A DNA stretch of 9,458 bases from JTS-RE9 sp964649195 (GTDB lineage: Bacteria; Planctomycetota; Phycisphaerae; Phycisphaerales; Phycisphaeraceae). A model generated the notes under the pieces. It was not told the origin of the DNA, made no database searches, and worked only from the letters and a program-made list of their open reading frames with translations. The stretch is taken from contig CAZYPK010000187.1 in assembly GCA_964649195.1 (NCBI GenBank), forward strand, positions 1 to 9,458, given 5' to 3'. The translations under genes and the position numbers were made by a program. This document shows positions 1-6,600 of this stretch, one piece after another. Every line of letters starts with the position of its first letter. Within the stretch, counting starts at the first letter, position 1.

Positions 1-15
1 CTTGGGGTATCGAGC

Positions 16-55
16 CGGAATACCCCGACGGCTCGCAGACTCGCCATCGGGCTTG
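16..55. repeat. 40-bp copy of a palindromic intergenic repeat (right arm)
   Basis: These 40 bases are identical to 7274-7313, the right arm and a little loop of the complete palindrome at 7231-7313. The stretch just before it (GGGGTAT at 4-10) can pair with ATACCCC at 20-26, so at least the tip of the hairpin is present; the rest of a left arm would lie outside the window, and the first three bases already match poorly. The copy lies 41 bp beyond the stop codon of the hydrolase gene, and the second copy lies 38 bp beyond the stop of the methionine synthase gene. That similar placement suggests a REP-like element that settles in 3' regions, or a terminator-like or mRNA-protecting structure. 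There is no run of T after the arm, so a classical intrinsic terminator is not supported. Confidence 0.8.
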
Positions 56-96
56 AGGATTTTCTTAAAGTGACCGTCAATAAACGTACCGGCGCT

Positions 97-2352
97 CTAC
101 CTCGCCAGCCACTTCACCGCCTCGCTCACCATCGCCTCCGCCTTGCCGTCGAACGCGCTGAACGCATCCTTTTTTCCGCCCGCGGCAAACGCCTTCATCA
201 CCGCGCCCGGCGGCGACTTGCCTTCACCGGCGACCCACAGTTCGCCGGGCGCCGAGAGCGCCATCAGGCCGGGCAGGTCGCCGTAGGCGGCGGCGCCGGG
301 GAGAAAGTTCACGTCATCGACTTCGGTGATCTTTGCGAAGCGGAAACCTTCGGTATCGACGGCGCAGCGGCGGATGAGGCCGCCGGCCTGGGCGCGGGCG
401 GCGAGGGCGATGGGGCCTGCGCCGCTGACGGCGATGAGATCGACGGCATCGGGGGTTCGCTCGTGGTTGTGGACGAGGCTGATGGCGGTGAGGAGATCGT
501 GGACGCGCTTGGCGAAGAGCGGGTGGTTGTAGCCGTAGGTGTAGCCGGAGAATTTCATCCAGGGCTGTTTGCCGTCGCCGTAGCCGAAGACGGTTTGTTT
601 GGCGGGTGGCTGCTCGCCTTCCTTGAGATGTTCGCCGGTGTGGAGGAGGTCGATGGCGCAGATGGAGGCGCCGGTGGCGAGGATGGTGAGCACATCGGGG
701 CGGAGTTTGCCATCGTTCTGGTAGAGGCCGGCCTTGCCTTCGCGGCCGTCGATCCAGAGGACGACCTTCTTGTTCCAATTCTGTTTCGGATAGAGGAAGA
801 GTGCGGGGATCTGTTCGCCGTTTTCGCGGTCGTGGAGGAGGCCGGTCATTTCGAGGACGCCGTCGCGGTCGGTTTTGTTCTTCAGTTCCCACTCGACGGA
901 CTTGTGGCGGACCTGTCTGCCGATGAGGACATCCCATCCGCCGCCGATGACGTACTTGTAGCGGGTGAGCGCGGCATCATCGGCCGGCTCGAGATCGGCC
1001 AGTTGCTTGGCGCGGTCGTCGGTCATCCATTTCAGCAGTGATTTCTCGTGATTTTCACCGGCCTTGTCACCGGCGGGTTTGGCGTGGTCGCCGGTCCAGA
1101 CGGTGAGGTCGGCGGCGGTCTGATACTTGAAGTCGCGTTCGACTTCGGGCTTGGCCGCAGGGTCGTGGCCCAGGGCCAGGTGCTTGTTGAACCACCGGTA
1201 CATGACCTGCCGCGAGGGGTAGTTGTAGTTGTGGCCGTATTGGAGATAGGCGACGCACTCGACATGATTGGGCACGCCCATCATCTTGAAATGCCGCTGA
1301 AGCTCGGGGTAGCCCTTGGTCATCATCTCCCTGGTCCAGTCGTTGGCGGCGGTCATGGAGACGGGGCGCGGCGAGAGCAGGGCGGCGAACTCGATGTTGC
1401 CGGTGTTGATGCGAAGGTAGGGAGCGTTTTCGCAGTTGCAGCCGCCCTGCATGGCGGTGGAGACCATGACGGCGGGGAAGGCGACCTTGACGCGATCATC
1501 GACGCCGGCGAGCAGGAAGGTCTGCGTGGCGCCGCCGGAGGCGCCGGTGACGGCCAGTCGATCGGCATCGACATCGGGCAGCGAAGCGATGAAGTCAAGC
1601 GCGGCGATCGAGTTGTAGGTTTGCAGACCCATCATGTTCTGAAGATGCAGCTCGGCCTGCGGCGAGTTGAAGCCCCATTGGCCGGGCTTGTCGCCGCTCA
1701 TGTGGGGGCGGACGCCGGGGCGATGCTGCGGGAACTGAACGGAGTCGGCATAGCCGAGCATGTCGTAATGGAAGACGACGCAGCCGAGGCGCGCCAGGTG
1801 AACGGCGCGGGCCTGGAGCGGACTGCGGCCCGAGTCGATGGAAAACTCCTCGCCGTTTTCGACGTACTTCTTCGCATTGCCTTCGCCCTGATCGAGGAAG
1901 CGGCCATTGGGCCAGTGCCCGTGGGGGGAAAGGACTCCGGGGAATTTTCCCTTGGTTCTGGCCTGTTTTTCGGCGTTTTTCAGCGCATCGCCGGCGGGGC
2001 GGTAGAGCGAGCCGGTGATGTAGTGGCCGGGGAAGCTTTCGAGGATGACCTTTTCGATGGTGTAGTCGCCGAAGTCGGTTTTGCCGTGGATGATGGCGTT
2101 GACGGGCGTGCGCGTGGGCATGGGCCAGAGGCCTTGCGAAACGAGAATCTGTTTGCGGACATACTCGGCGCGCGGCTTCCACTCATCGGGCGAAGCGGCA
2201 GGCTTGAAGGGAAAGTAGCCGTCGAGATTTTTGAGAGGCTTCAGGCGGGCATCGGCGGGAACTTCACCGGGCGGAAGGGCGCGCGGGGCGGCAAGGGCGA
2301 GGGAGGGGAGGAGTGAGAGAAGAAGGAATGATGTTGGGATTAAACGCATCAT
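97..2352 (-). CDS. Secreted tandem alpha/beta-hydrolase, acetyl-xylan-esterase-like
   Basis: The 751-aa product is probably an exported carbohydrate (acyl) esterase. Residues 1-21 form a signal peptide (MMRLIPTSFLLLSLLPSLALA, then APRA). The first alpha/beta-hydrolase domain (about 60-400) shows SPHGHW at 142-147, a likely oxyanion loop, the nucleophile elbow GASGG with Ser272, a candidate acid Asp338 (AAND) and His374 (YGHNYN). This order fits the AXE1/Dienelactone-hydrolase superfamily. A second hydrolase-like domain (about 525-751) keeps the fold pattern (VVLWIDG at about 530; VSGAGP with Ser643) but lacks an evident triad. The start at 2352 is chosen because AGGAGG lies at 2360-2365, seven bases ahead; an in-frame upstream ATG at 2430 would bury the signal peptide behind 26 residues. 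The start codon overlaps the stop of a toxin fragment, so the gene probably shares a transcript with the antitoxin gene upstream. The substrate is unknown; another ester or peptide cannot be excluded. Confidence 0.85.
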   Translation of the reverse strand: MMRLIPTSFLLLSLLPSLALAAPRALPPGEVPADARLKPLKNLDGYFPFKPAASPDEWKPRAEYVRKQILVSQGLWPMPTRTPVNAIIHGKTDFGDYTIEKVILESFPGHYITGSLYRPAGDALKNAEKQARTKGKFPGVLSPHGHWPNGRFLDQGEGNAKKYVENGEEFSIDSGRSPLQARAVHLARLGCVVFHYDMLGYADSVQFPQHRPGVRPHMSGDKPGQWGFNSPQAELHLQNMMGLQTYNSIAALDFIASLPDVDADRLAVTGASGGATQTFLLAGVDDRVKVAFPAVMVSTAMQGGCNCENAPYLRINTGNIEFAALLSPRPVSMTAANDWTREMMTKGYPELQRHFKMMGVPNHVECVAYLQYGHNYNYPSRQVMYRWFNKHLALGHDPAAKPEVERDFKYQTAADLTVWTGDHAKPAGDKAGENHEKSLLKWMTDDRAKQLADLEPADDAALTRYKYVIGGGWDVLIGRQVRHKSVEWELKNKTDRDGVLEMTGLLHDRENGEQIPALFLYPKQNWNKKVVLWIDGREGKAGLYQNDGKLRPDVLTILATGASICAIDLLHTGEHLKEGEQPPAKQTVFGYGDGKQPWMKFSGYTYGYNHPLFAKRVHDLLTAISLVHNHERTPDAVDLIAVSGAGPIALAARAQAGGLIRRCAVDTEGFRFAKITEVDDVNFLPGAAAYGDLPGLMALSAPGELWVAGEGKSPPGAVMKAFAAGGKKDAFSAFDGKAEAMVSEAVKWLAR

Positions 2353-2510
2353 CGCGAAGCCTCCTGAAGCGGAACGAATGAAGTGGTCAGCATCGGTTGC
2401 GAAGGCAGGGATCGCAAAGTTGAAAGGCATCGCTGATGATTGGCGTCATGGCGATTGAACATCGCAACCAACGGGCCTGCATCGGTGAGAATCCCGGCAT
2501 CGGTATGCAT
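2349..2510 (-). pseudogene. Truncated VapC-type PIN toxin (N-terminal third only)
   Basis: A 53-codon open frame begins with an ATG that overlaps the antitoxin stop (TGATG), the usual VapB-VapC junction. It reads ILTDAGPLVAMFNRHD near the start and LTTSFVPLQEA near the end. These match the beginning of VapC toxins of the type (V/T)D(T/A)GPLVALxxRxDxHH...PLxTTxxxxxEA. Asp10 would be the first catalytic acid and Glu50 the second. The frame stops three residues later, inside the start codon of the hydrolase gene; a full PIN domain is about 130-140 residues, so the part with the remaining catalytic acids is gone. The fragment should be inactive as an RNase. Its GAG-GCT (Glu-Ala) codons supply the AGGAGG ribosome-binding site of the hydrolase. 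A deletion or insertion fusing the toxin to the hydrolase gene is the simplest reading. The PIN assignment rests on motif recognition by eye. Confidence 0.75.
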
Positions 2511-2779
2511 CAAAGACGCCCCCGCTTCTGTTTGTCGCGCAGCAGGTCGGTGAAGGGGGATTGCAGCGGCGTCGATGCGGGCGGGGCGGCATCGTCGAAC
2601 GGGCCGATGCAGGTTTCAACAAGCTCATATAGCGAGTCCGCCTTGACCGAGGCTGCGGGGCTTGCGGGCAGGCCATCGCGCAGCACATGCAGCGCCAGCA
2701 GCTGCGGCGTGGTGCCGCGACGGCTGGCTTCGCTGGCCAGGCGGGCTTCGAGATCATCGGGGATGTGAAGCGTGGTCAT
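2510..2779 (-). CDS. VapB-like ribbon-helix-helix antitoxin, without a full toxin
   Basis: The 89-aa product starts MTTLHIPDDLEARLASEASR, a typical ribbon-helix-helix (CopG/Arc-type) DNA-binding N-terminus: a short beta strand followed by two helices up to about residue 38. The C-terminal part (SLYELVETCIGPFDD ... RDKQKRGRL) resembles the toxin-wrapping tail of antitoxins paired with PIN toxins. The start at 2779 is supported by AAGGTG at 2785-2790, five bases upstream; an in-frame TTG at 2812 would lengthen it but has no better site. The gene ends in TGATG shared with the truncated toxin frame. As known for the family, the protein would bind its own promoter and neutralise its toxin; here the cognate toxin is broken, so it is probably an orphan antitoxin that may still regulate the operon or act on related toxins. 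The length is normal for such antitoxins. Confidence 0.75.
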   Translation of the reverse strand: MTTLHIPDDLEARLASEASRRGTTPQLLALHVLRDGLPASPAASVKADSLYELVETCIGPFDDAAPPASTPLQSPFTDLLRDKQKRGRL

Positions 2780-2821
2780 GGGAGCACCTTTGAGGCCTGT
2801 GAGGCATGACAAAACAAATCA

Positions 2822-2872
2822 AGTATAGCTTCGACGATCGAATCAGGCTCTGTCCGAAAACGCGATTCGATC
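2822..2872 (-). promoter_or_regulatory. Candidate promoter/operator of the antitoxin-hydrolase operon
   Basis: Read on the minus strand, TATACT (2827 down to 2822) is one base from the -10 consensus and would start transcription about 35 bases before the antitoxin ATG. No good -35 hexamer sits at the right distance. Instead, an inverted repeat, GATCGAATC at 2836-2844 and GATTCGATC at 2864-2872 (9-bp arms, 19-bp spacer), covers the -35 region. That arrangement would suit an operator bound by a dimeric antitoxin. The repeat is directly visible; its function is inferred. Confidence 0.35.
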
Positions 2873-2985
2873 ATCCGAGCCGCGCGGCCCGGACGATCCG
2901 ATCGCATTTTAAGACAGGACCCAGGGTCGTACATGCGATCACCCTGATCGAAGTGGCCAATGGCATTGGTTCGGCGACACGTGTC
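2830..2985. repeat. Cluster of short palindromes in the divergent TA spacer
   Basis: Seven short inverted repeats follow each other: 2830-2842 (TTCGA/TCGAA), 2879-2888 (GCCGCGCGGC), 2894-2904 (CGATC C GATCG), 2918-2928 (GACCC A GGGTC), 2936-2950 (CGATCA CCC TGATCG), 2957-2969 (CCAATG G CATTGG) and 2976-2985 (GACACGTGTC). The centres of the fourth to sixth lie 20 bp apart (2923, 2943, 2963) and the last is 17.5 bp further. The last two overlap the -35 element and the spacer of the plus-strand promoter. They differ in sequence, apart from a recurrent CGATC, so they are not simple copies of one site. They may be operator sites for the divergent antitoxins, but chance contributes to short palindromes in such DNA. 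Confidence 0.5.
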
Positions 2986-2994
2986 CGATATAAT
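2966..2994 (+). promoter_or_regulatory. Sigma-70-like promoter of the intact TA pair
   Basis: A perfect TATAAT at 2989-2994 is preceded, at the ideal 17-bp spacing, by TTGGTT at 2966-2971, a weak -35 (TTG conserved). Transcription would start near 3001, about 12 bases before the antitoxin ATG at 3013, with GGAG at 3002-3005 as ribosome-binding site. The palindrome CCAATG G CATTGG (2957-2969) overlaps the -35 and GACACGTGTC (2976-2985) sits between the hexamers. Both positions would let a bound antitoxin block RNA polymerase, as is usual for TA autoregulation. Confidence 0.6.
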
Positions 2995-3012
2995 TCAGCA
3001 CGGAGATCATCC

Positions 3013-3219
3013 ATGAACAAGGCATCGGTACGCGACATTCTGAAGCAGATCGATCAACTCACCGGCAGGCAGCGCGAGTCGCTCAATCGCCGTCTTGCGG
3101 AAAAGCAGGATCGCCGGTTTGCGGAGGAACTTCGTGAAGCCAGGCAACAGGCGAAACGCGATGGGATCACGCAGGAGATCATCGATCAGGCTGTCATGGA
3201 GCATCGCCGGGGCGGATGA
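3013..3219 (+). CDS. Antitoxin of a VapBC-type (PIN) module
   Basis: A 68-aa, charged, largely helical protein begins MNKASVRDILKQIDQLTGRQ and ends with ARQQAKRDGITQEIIDQAVMEHRRGG. The tail pattern RDGITxExIDxAVxExR is seen in small antitoxins encoded before PIN-domain toxins of the COG1569 type. It does not look like a classical ribbon-helix-helix protein, so a DNA-binding domain cannot be assigned from the sequence. The start at 3013 has GGAG seven bases ahead and lies just downstream of a TATAAT promoter. Reading from the upstream ATG at 2806 would run the protein through that promoter, so it is rejected. The stop overlaps the toxin start (ATGA, 3216-3219), which implies translational coupling and balanced production. 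Its expected role is to bind and inhibit the downstream PIN RNase. Confidence 0.75.
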   Translation: MNKASVRDILKQIDQLTGRQRESLNRRLAEKQDRRFAEELREARQQAKRDGITQEIIDQAVMEHRRGG

Positions 3220-3635
3220 AGATTTTCTTTGACACCAACGTCTATGTCGGTCGCGCACTCACCGGCGGTCCGGGCCATGATGCGATTCGCGCGGCCCTTC
3301 GAGGACGGTGGCGTGTGTTCATCACCGATTACCTGCTGGAGGAGGTTGAGCGGGTGCTCATCGACAAGCTGGGCCGGTCGGCAAGAACGGCGCGGCTGGT
3401 GCGCAAGCAGATCGCCGATGATTCGCGCTTGATCAGAACGGGCACTTCGCGCCATCGGGTGCCTCGCGATGCGAAGGATGATGCCATACTCGCGGCAGCG
3501 GTCAGCATCGGGGTGGACTATCTCGTGACGAACGACAAGGATCTTCTGGATTTCGATCCTTACGAAGGTGTTCGCATCATTTCCCTCAAGGCATTTCTGG
3601 TGGTGCTGAGGAATCACGGAATGTTGCCGTCTTGA
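3216..3635 (+). CDS. PIN-domain toxin (COG1569-like), probable RNase
   Basis: The 139-aa protein spans a complete PIN domain, the usual length for VapC-like toxins. Metal-binding acids are in place: Asp6 in FFDTNVYV, Glu42/Glu43 in YLLEEVERVL, Asp88/Asp89 in RDAKDDAILAAA, and Asp107 in LVTNDKDLL. The C-terminal YEGVRIISLKAFL matches the ending of PIN_3/COG1569 toxins, in which a beta strand and helix close the fold. PIN toxins are Mg-dependent ribonucleases that cut tRNA, rRNA or mRNA when freed from their antitoxin; the target here cannot be told. The start overlaps the antitoxin stop by ATGA. The gene ends only 12 bp from the end of the convergent WD40 gene, with no terminator visible between them, so read-through antisense transcription is possible. 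Confidence 0.85.
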   Translation: MKIFFDTNVYVGRALTGGPGHDAIRAALRGRWRVFITDYLLEEVERVLIDKLGRSARTARLVRKQIADDSRLIRTGTSRHRVPRDAKDDAILAAAVSIGVDYLVTNDKDLLDFDPYEGVRIISLKAFLVVLRNHGMLPS

Positions 3636-3647
3636 CGTTGGTGCGGT

Positions 3648-6600
3648 TCATTGGCCTGCCGCCGGCGGTTCGAACCTCGCCACCTCCGCGCCTGCCGCGT
3701 TCCACACGCGCACCACGCTGTCCTGTCCGCCGGCGACGATGATTTTTCCATCGGGGGTGATGGCGGCGCAGTACATGGCGTCGGTGTTGCCGGGCAGGTT
3801 TTTTGCGCCGCTGCCGTTTTCCTTGACGGTGCGGACGACGTTGTCGCCGGCGCTGGTGAGCAGCGTGTCGCTGACGCCGATGAAGCGGATGGAGGTGATC
3901 TCCTTCTCGCCGCCCTTGATGGTGCGCCTCTGTCCGCCGATGACGAAGTCCCACACCTTCACCACGCCGTCGGCGCCGCTGCTGGCCAGCGTTCGGCCAT
4001 CGGCCATCCAACTCACGCCCAAGACGTGATGCGTGTGCCCTTCAAAGGACATGATGAACTTTCCATCGGCCACGTTCCACGTCTTGACGAACTTGTCGGC
4101 GGCGGCGGTGGCCAGATGCTTGCCATCGAAGGAGAACTCCAGGCCGAAGACGGTGTCGCTGTGGGCATCCTTGATTTCGCGGAGAAGAGCGGGGGGAGCC
4201 GGAAGAGCCGAAGGAGCGGAAAGAGCCGAAGGAGCCGAGGGAGCGGTTTGCTCTTTCTGCTCCTTCTGCTCTTTTTGCTCTCCCGGCTCCCCCGGCTCTT
4301 TCCGCTCCCCCCCGACGTTCCATAGCTTCACCTCGCCGGAGCGCGAAGGCTGCCCGCCGCCGGTGGCCAGGGTTTTGCCATCGGGCGAGAAGGCGAGTGA
4401 GAGGACGCGGTCGATGAGGGGGGAATCGGTTTCGCCGGAGCCGATGGTGCGTTCGAGCTTCCACGGAGCGGCCACATCCCAGACGATCGCCTTCCGGTCG
4501 GCGGCGGCGGAAACGATGTTGCCATCAGCGGCGAAGGCGACGGCATGCACGGCTGCGGCGTGGCCTTGGTACGTGGCGATGGGGGAGCCGTTGTCGCCGT
4601 TCCAGGTCTGCACGATCTGCGATTCACCGGCGGTGGCGAGCAGGCCGCCGGTTTTGGAGAAGGCGACGGCGGTGACGGGCTTGATCGCCTCGGCGGCGGC
4701 TTTCTTCGCGGCTTCGACCTCGGCGGCGGCACTGGTCTTGCCGTCCTCCGAAGCCTTGAGGCCGGCCTGGGCTTGCGCCAGTTGTTCCTCAACGCGCTTG
4801 ACGCCCGCCGTGACGTTGGCCACGCCGTTGATGGCGCCGTCTCTGTTGCGCTGGGCGGTCTCCATCGCAGCCTTGGCATCGTTGAACGGCTTCACCTGGG
4901 CCTTCACTCCCTGGTCGGCGGCGTTGCGCTTGTTGGTGGCGTCGGCCAGGGCCTTGTCGGCGGCGGCTTTGGCGGTGTCGGCGACCTGCTTCCTCGCGTC
5001 GGCTTCGCCCTTGGCCTTGTCGGCGGCGGCTTTGGCCTGTGTCGCGCTTTCGAGGGACATCATCGCAGCCTGGAGCGCTTCGCCTGCTTTGCCGGCCTCG
5101 GCGGTCTGCTTGCCCAGCGCATCCTCCGCCGCTTGGAGCGCCGCCGTTTTCGCCTGATCTTCCGGAGCGTTGGCCAACTGCTCCTTCGCGCCGTTCACCT
5201 TGTCCATCGCGGCCTTGAGCATGGCTTGCTGCTGCGTGTTGTTCTTCTCCGCGGCGGTCTTGGCGGTGTTTTCCTTGTTGAAAAGATTGGTCGCTTCCGT
5301 GGCCTTGCCGGCGGCGACGACCGCTTCCTCCTTCGCCTTGACTGCGGCGGCGTCGGCGGCGGTCTTGCCTTCGGTTGCGAGCTTGAGCGCGCCCTCGGCA
5401 TCGGCCATCGCTTTCTCCGCGTTGGTCTTCGCTTCCATCGCCTTGGCGAACGCATCGCTCCTGGCCTTGAGATCCTCCCCGGCTTTCTTCACCGCTTCGT
5501 CGGCCTTGGCCAGGGCGTCGGTTTCAGCCTTCTTGCGGGCTTCGGTGTCGGTGACGAGCTTCTTGTGGTAGGCGATGTGCTGATCGCCCAGCGCGACCAG
5601 CCGCTGCTTCTCATCGATGACATCATGGGCCTGCGGCAACCCCTTGATCTCGATCGCCCCCTGCGGCGAATCGATTTTCCAAAGCTTGGCGAACGTGCCG
5701 CCTGCCGAGGCGAACCTGATCCCATCGGGACGCACCGCCAGATCGGTGACGGCGGCGCCGTGCGAAAACTGCCTGATCGGCTTGTTGTTTTCACTGGTGA
5801 ACAGATGAATGGTTCCATCCTGGGCCCCGGCAAGAAACTGCACATCATTCGTCGGCAGCGCGGCCAGCGCGTTCACCGCTCCGCCGAGCTTGTATTCGAC
5901 GGTGGGGGCAGGGGCAGCGGCAGGGGCAGGAGCAATGGCAGGATCAGGATCAGGAACCTGCCGCTGCTCCTGCTCCTGGCCTGCGAGCAGCTTGGCATCC
6001 CACACCCGGGCGTGGCCGTCGCTGTGGCCTGTGGCGAACTTTGCTTCCTTGGCCAGCCAGGTGATGGCGAGCACTTCGCCGGCGGTTTCGAGCCTGCCCA
6101 GTTCCTGGCCATCGGCCACATTGAACAGCCTCACGCTCCTGTCGTGCGATGCGGTGAGCAGCTTCGAGCCATCGGCGGTGAAGATGAAATCATTCACCTG
6201 CGCGGTGTGCCCGGTGAGATCGCGCACCGGCCTGCCATCGGCCAGCGAGAAAAGTTTGACCGTATGGTCGGGGCCGGTGGCGGCGAGCCACTTGTCATCG
6301 TTGCTGATGGCGATGTCGCGGGCCGCTTCGCCCAGGGCGAGGTTGTGTTTTTGCACGTTGGCCGGGCGACGCCAGAGCTTGACGACACGGTACCCGCCCG
6401 AGGCGAGCAGGTCGCCCTGCGGATTGAACGCCAGCGACTGCACCAGATCGCGGTGCGCGTTGCCGGGCTGTTTGAAGAAACCCGATTGCACCAGGGCCGG
6501 ATCGGTCAGCCGGGTGACCAGCGATTTGGTCGGCAGGTGATAGATGAAAACCTGATTGGCCCGCCCGGCGGCGACGAACTGCCCATCGGGCGACACCGCC

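Noticed and set aside
70..2316. Long plus-strand open frames (70-1041, 1048-2316) opposite the hydrolase
   Set aside because: Low-complexity Gly/Ala/Val composition, no recognisable family, and the minus strand carries signal peptide, catalytic triad and ribosome-binding site.
2353..2430. N-terminal extension of the hydrolase to an ATG at 2430
   Set aside because: The strong AGGAGG and the signal peptide immediately after the 2352 ATG decide for the shorter form; the extension is an out-of-frame reading of the toxin remnant.
2806..3012. 69-residue upstream extension of the antitoxin at 3013; within it HAITLIEVANGIGS vaguely recalls a PIN-domain middle segment
   Set aside because: The extension crosses the TATAAT promoter and the palindromes, and the rest is not PIN-like. 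A relic of another toxin is possible but the match is too short to claim.
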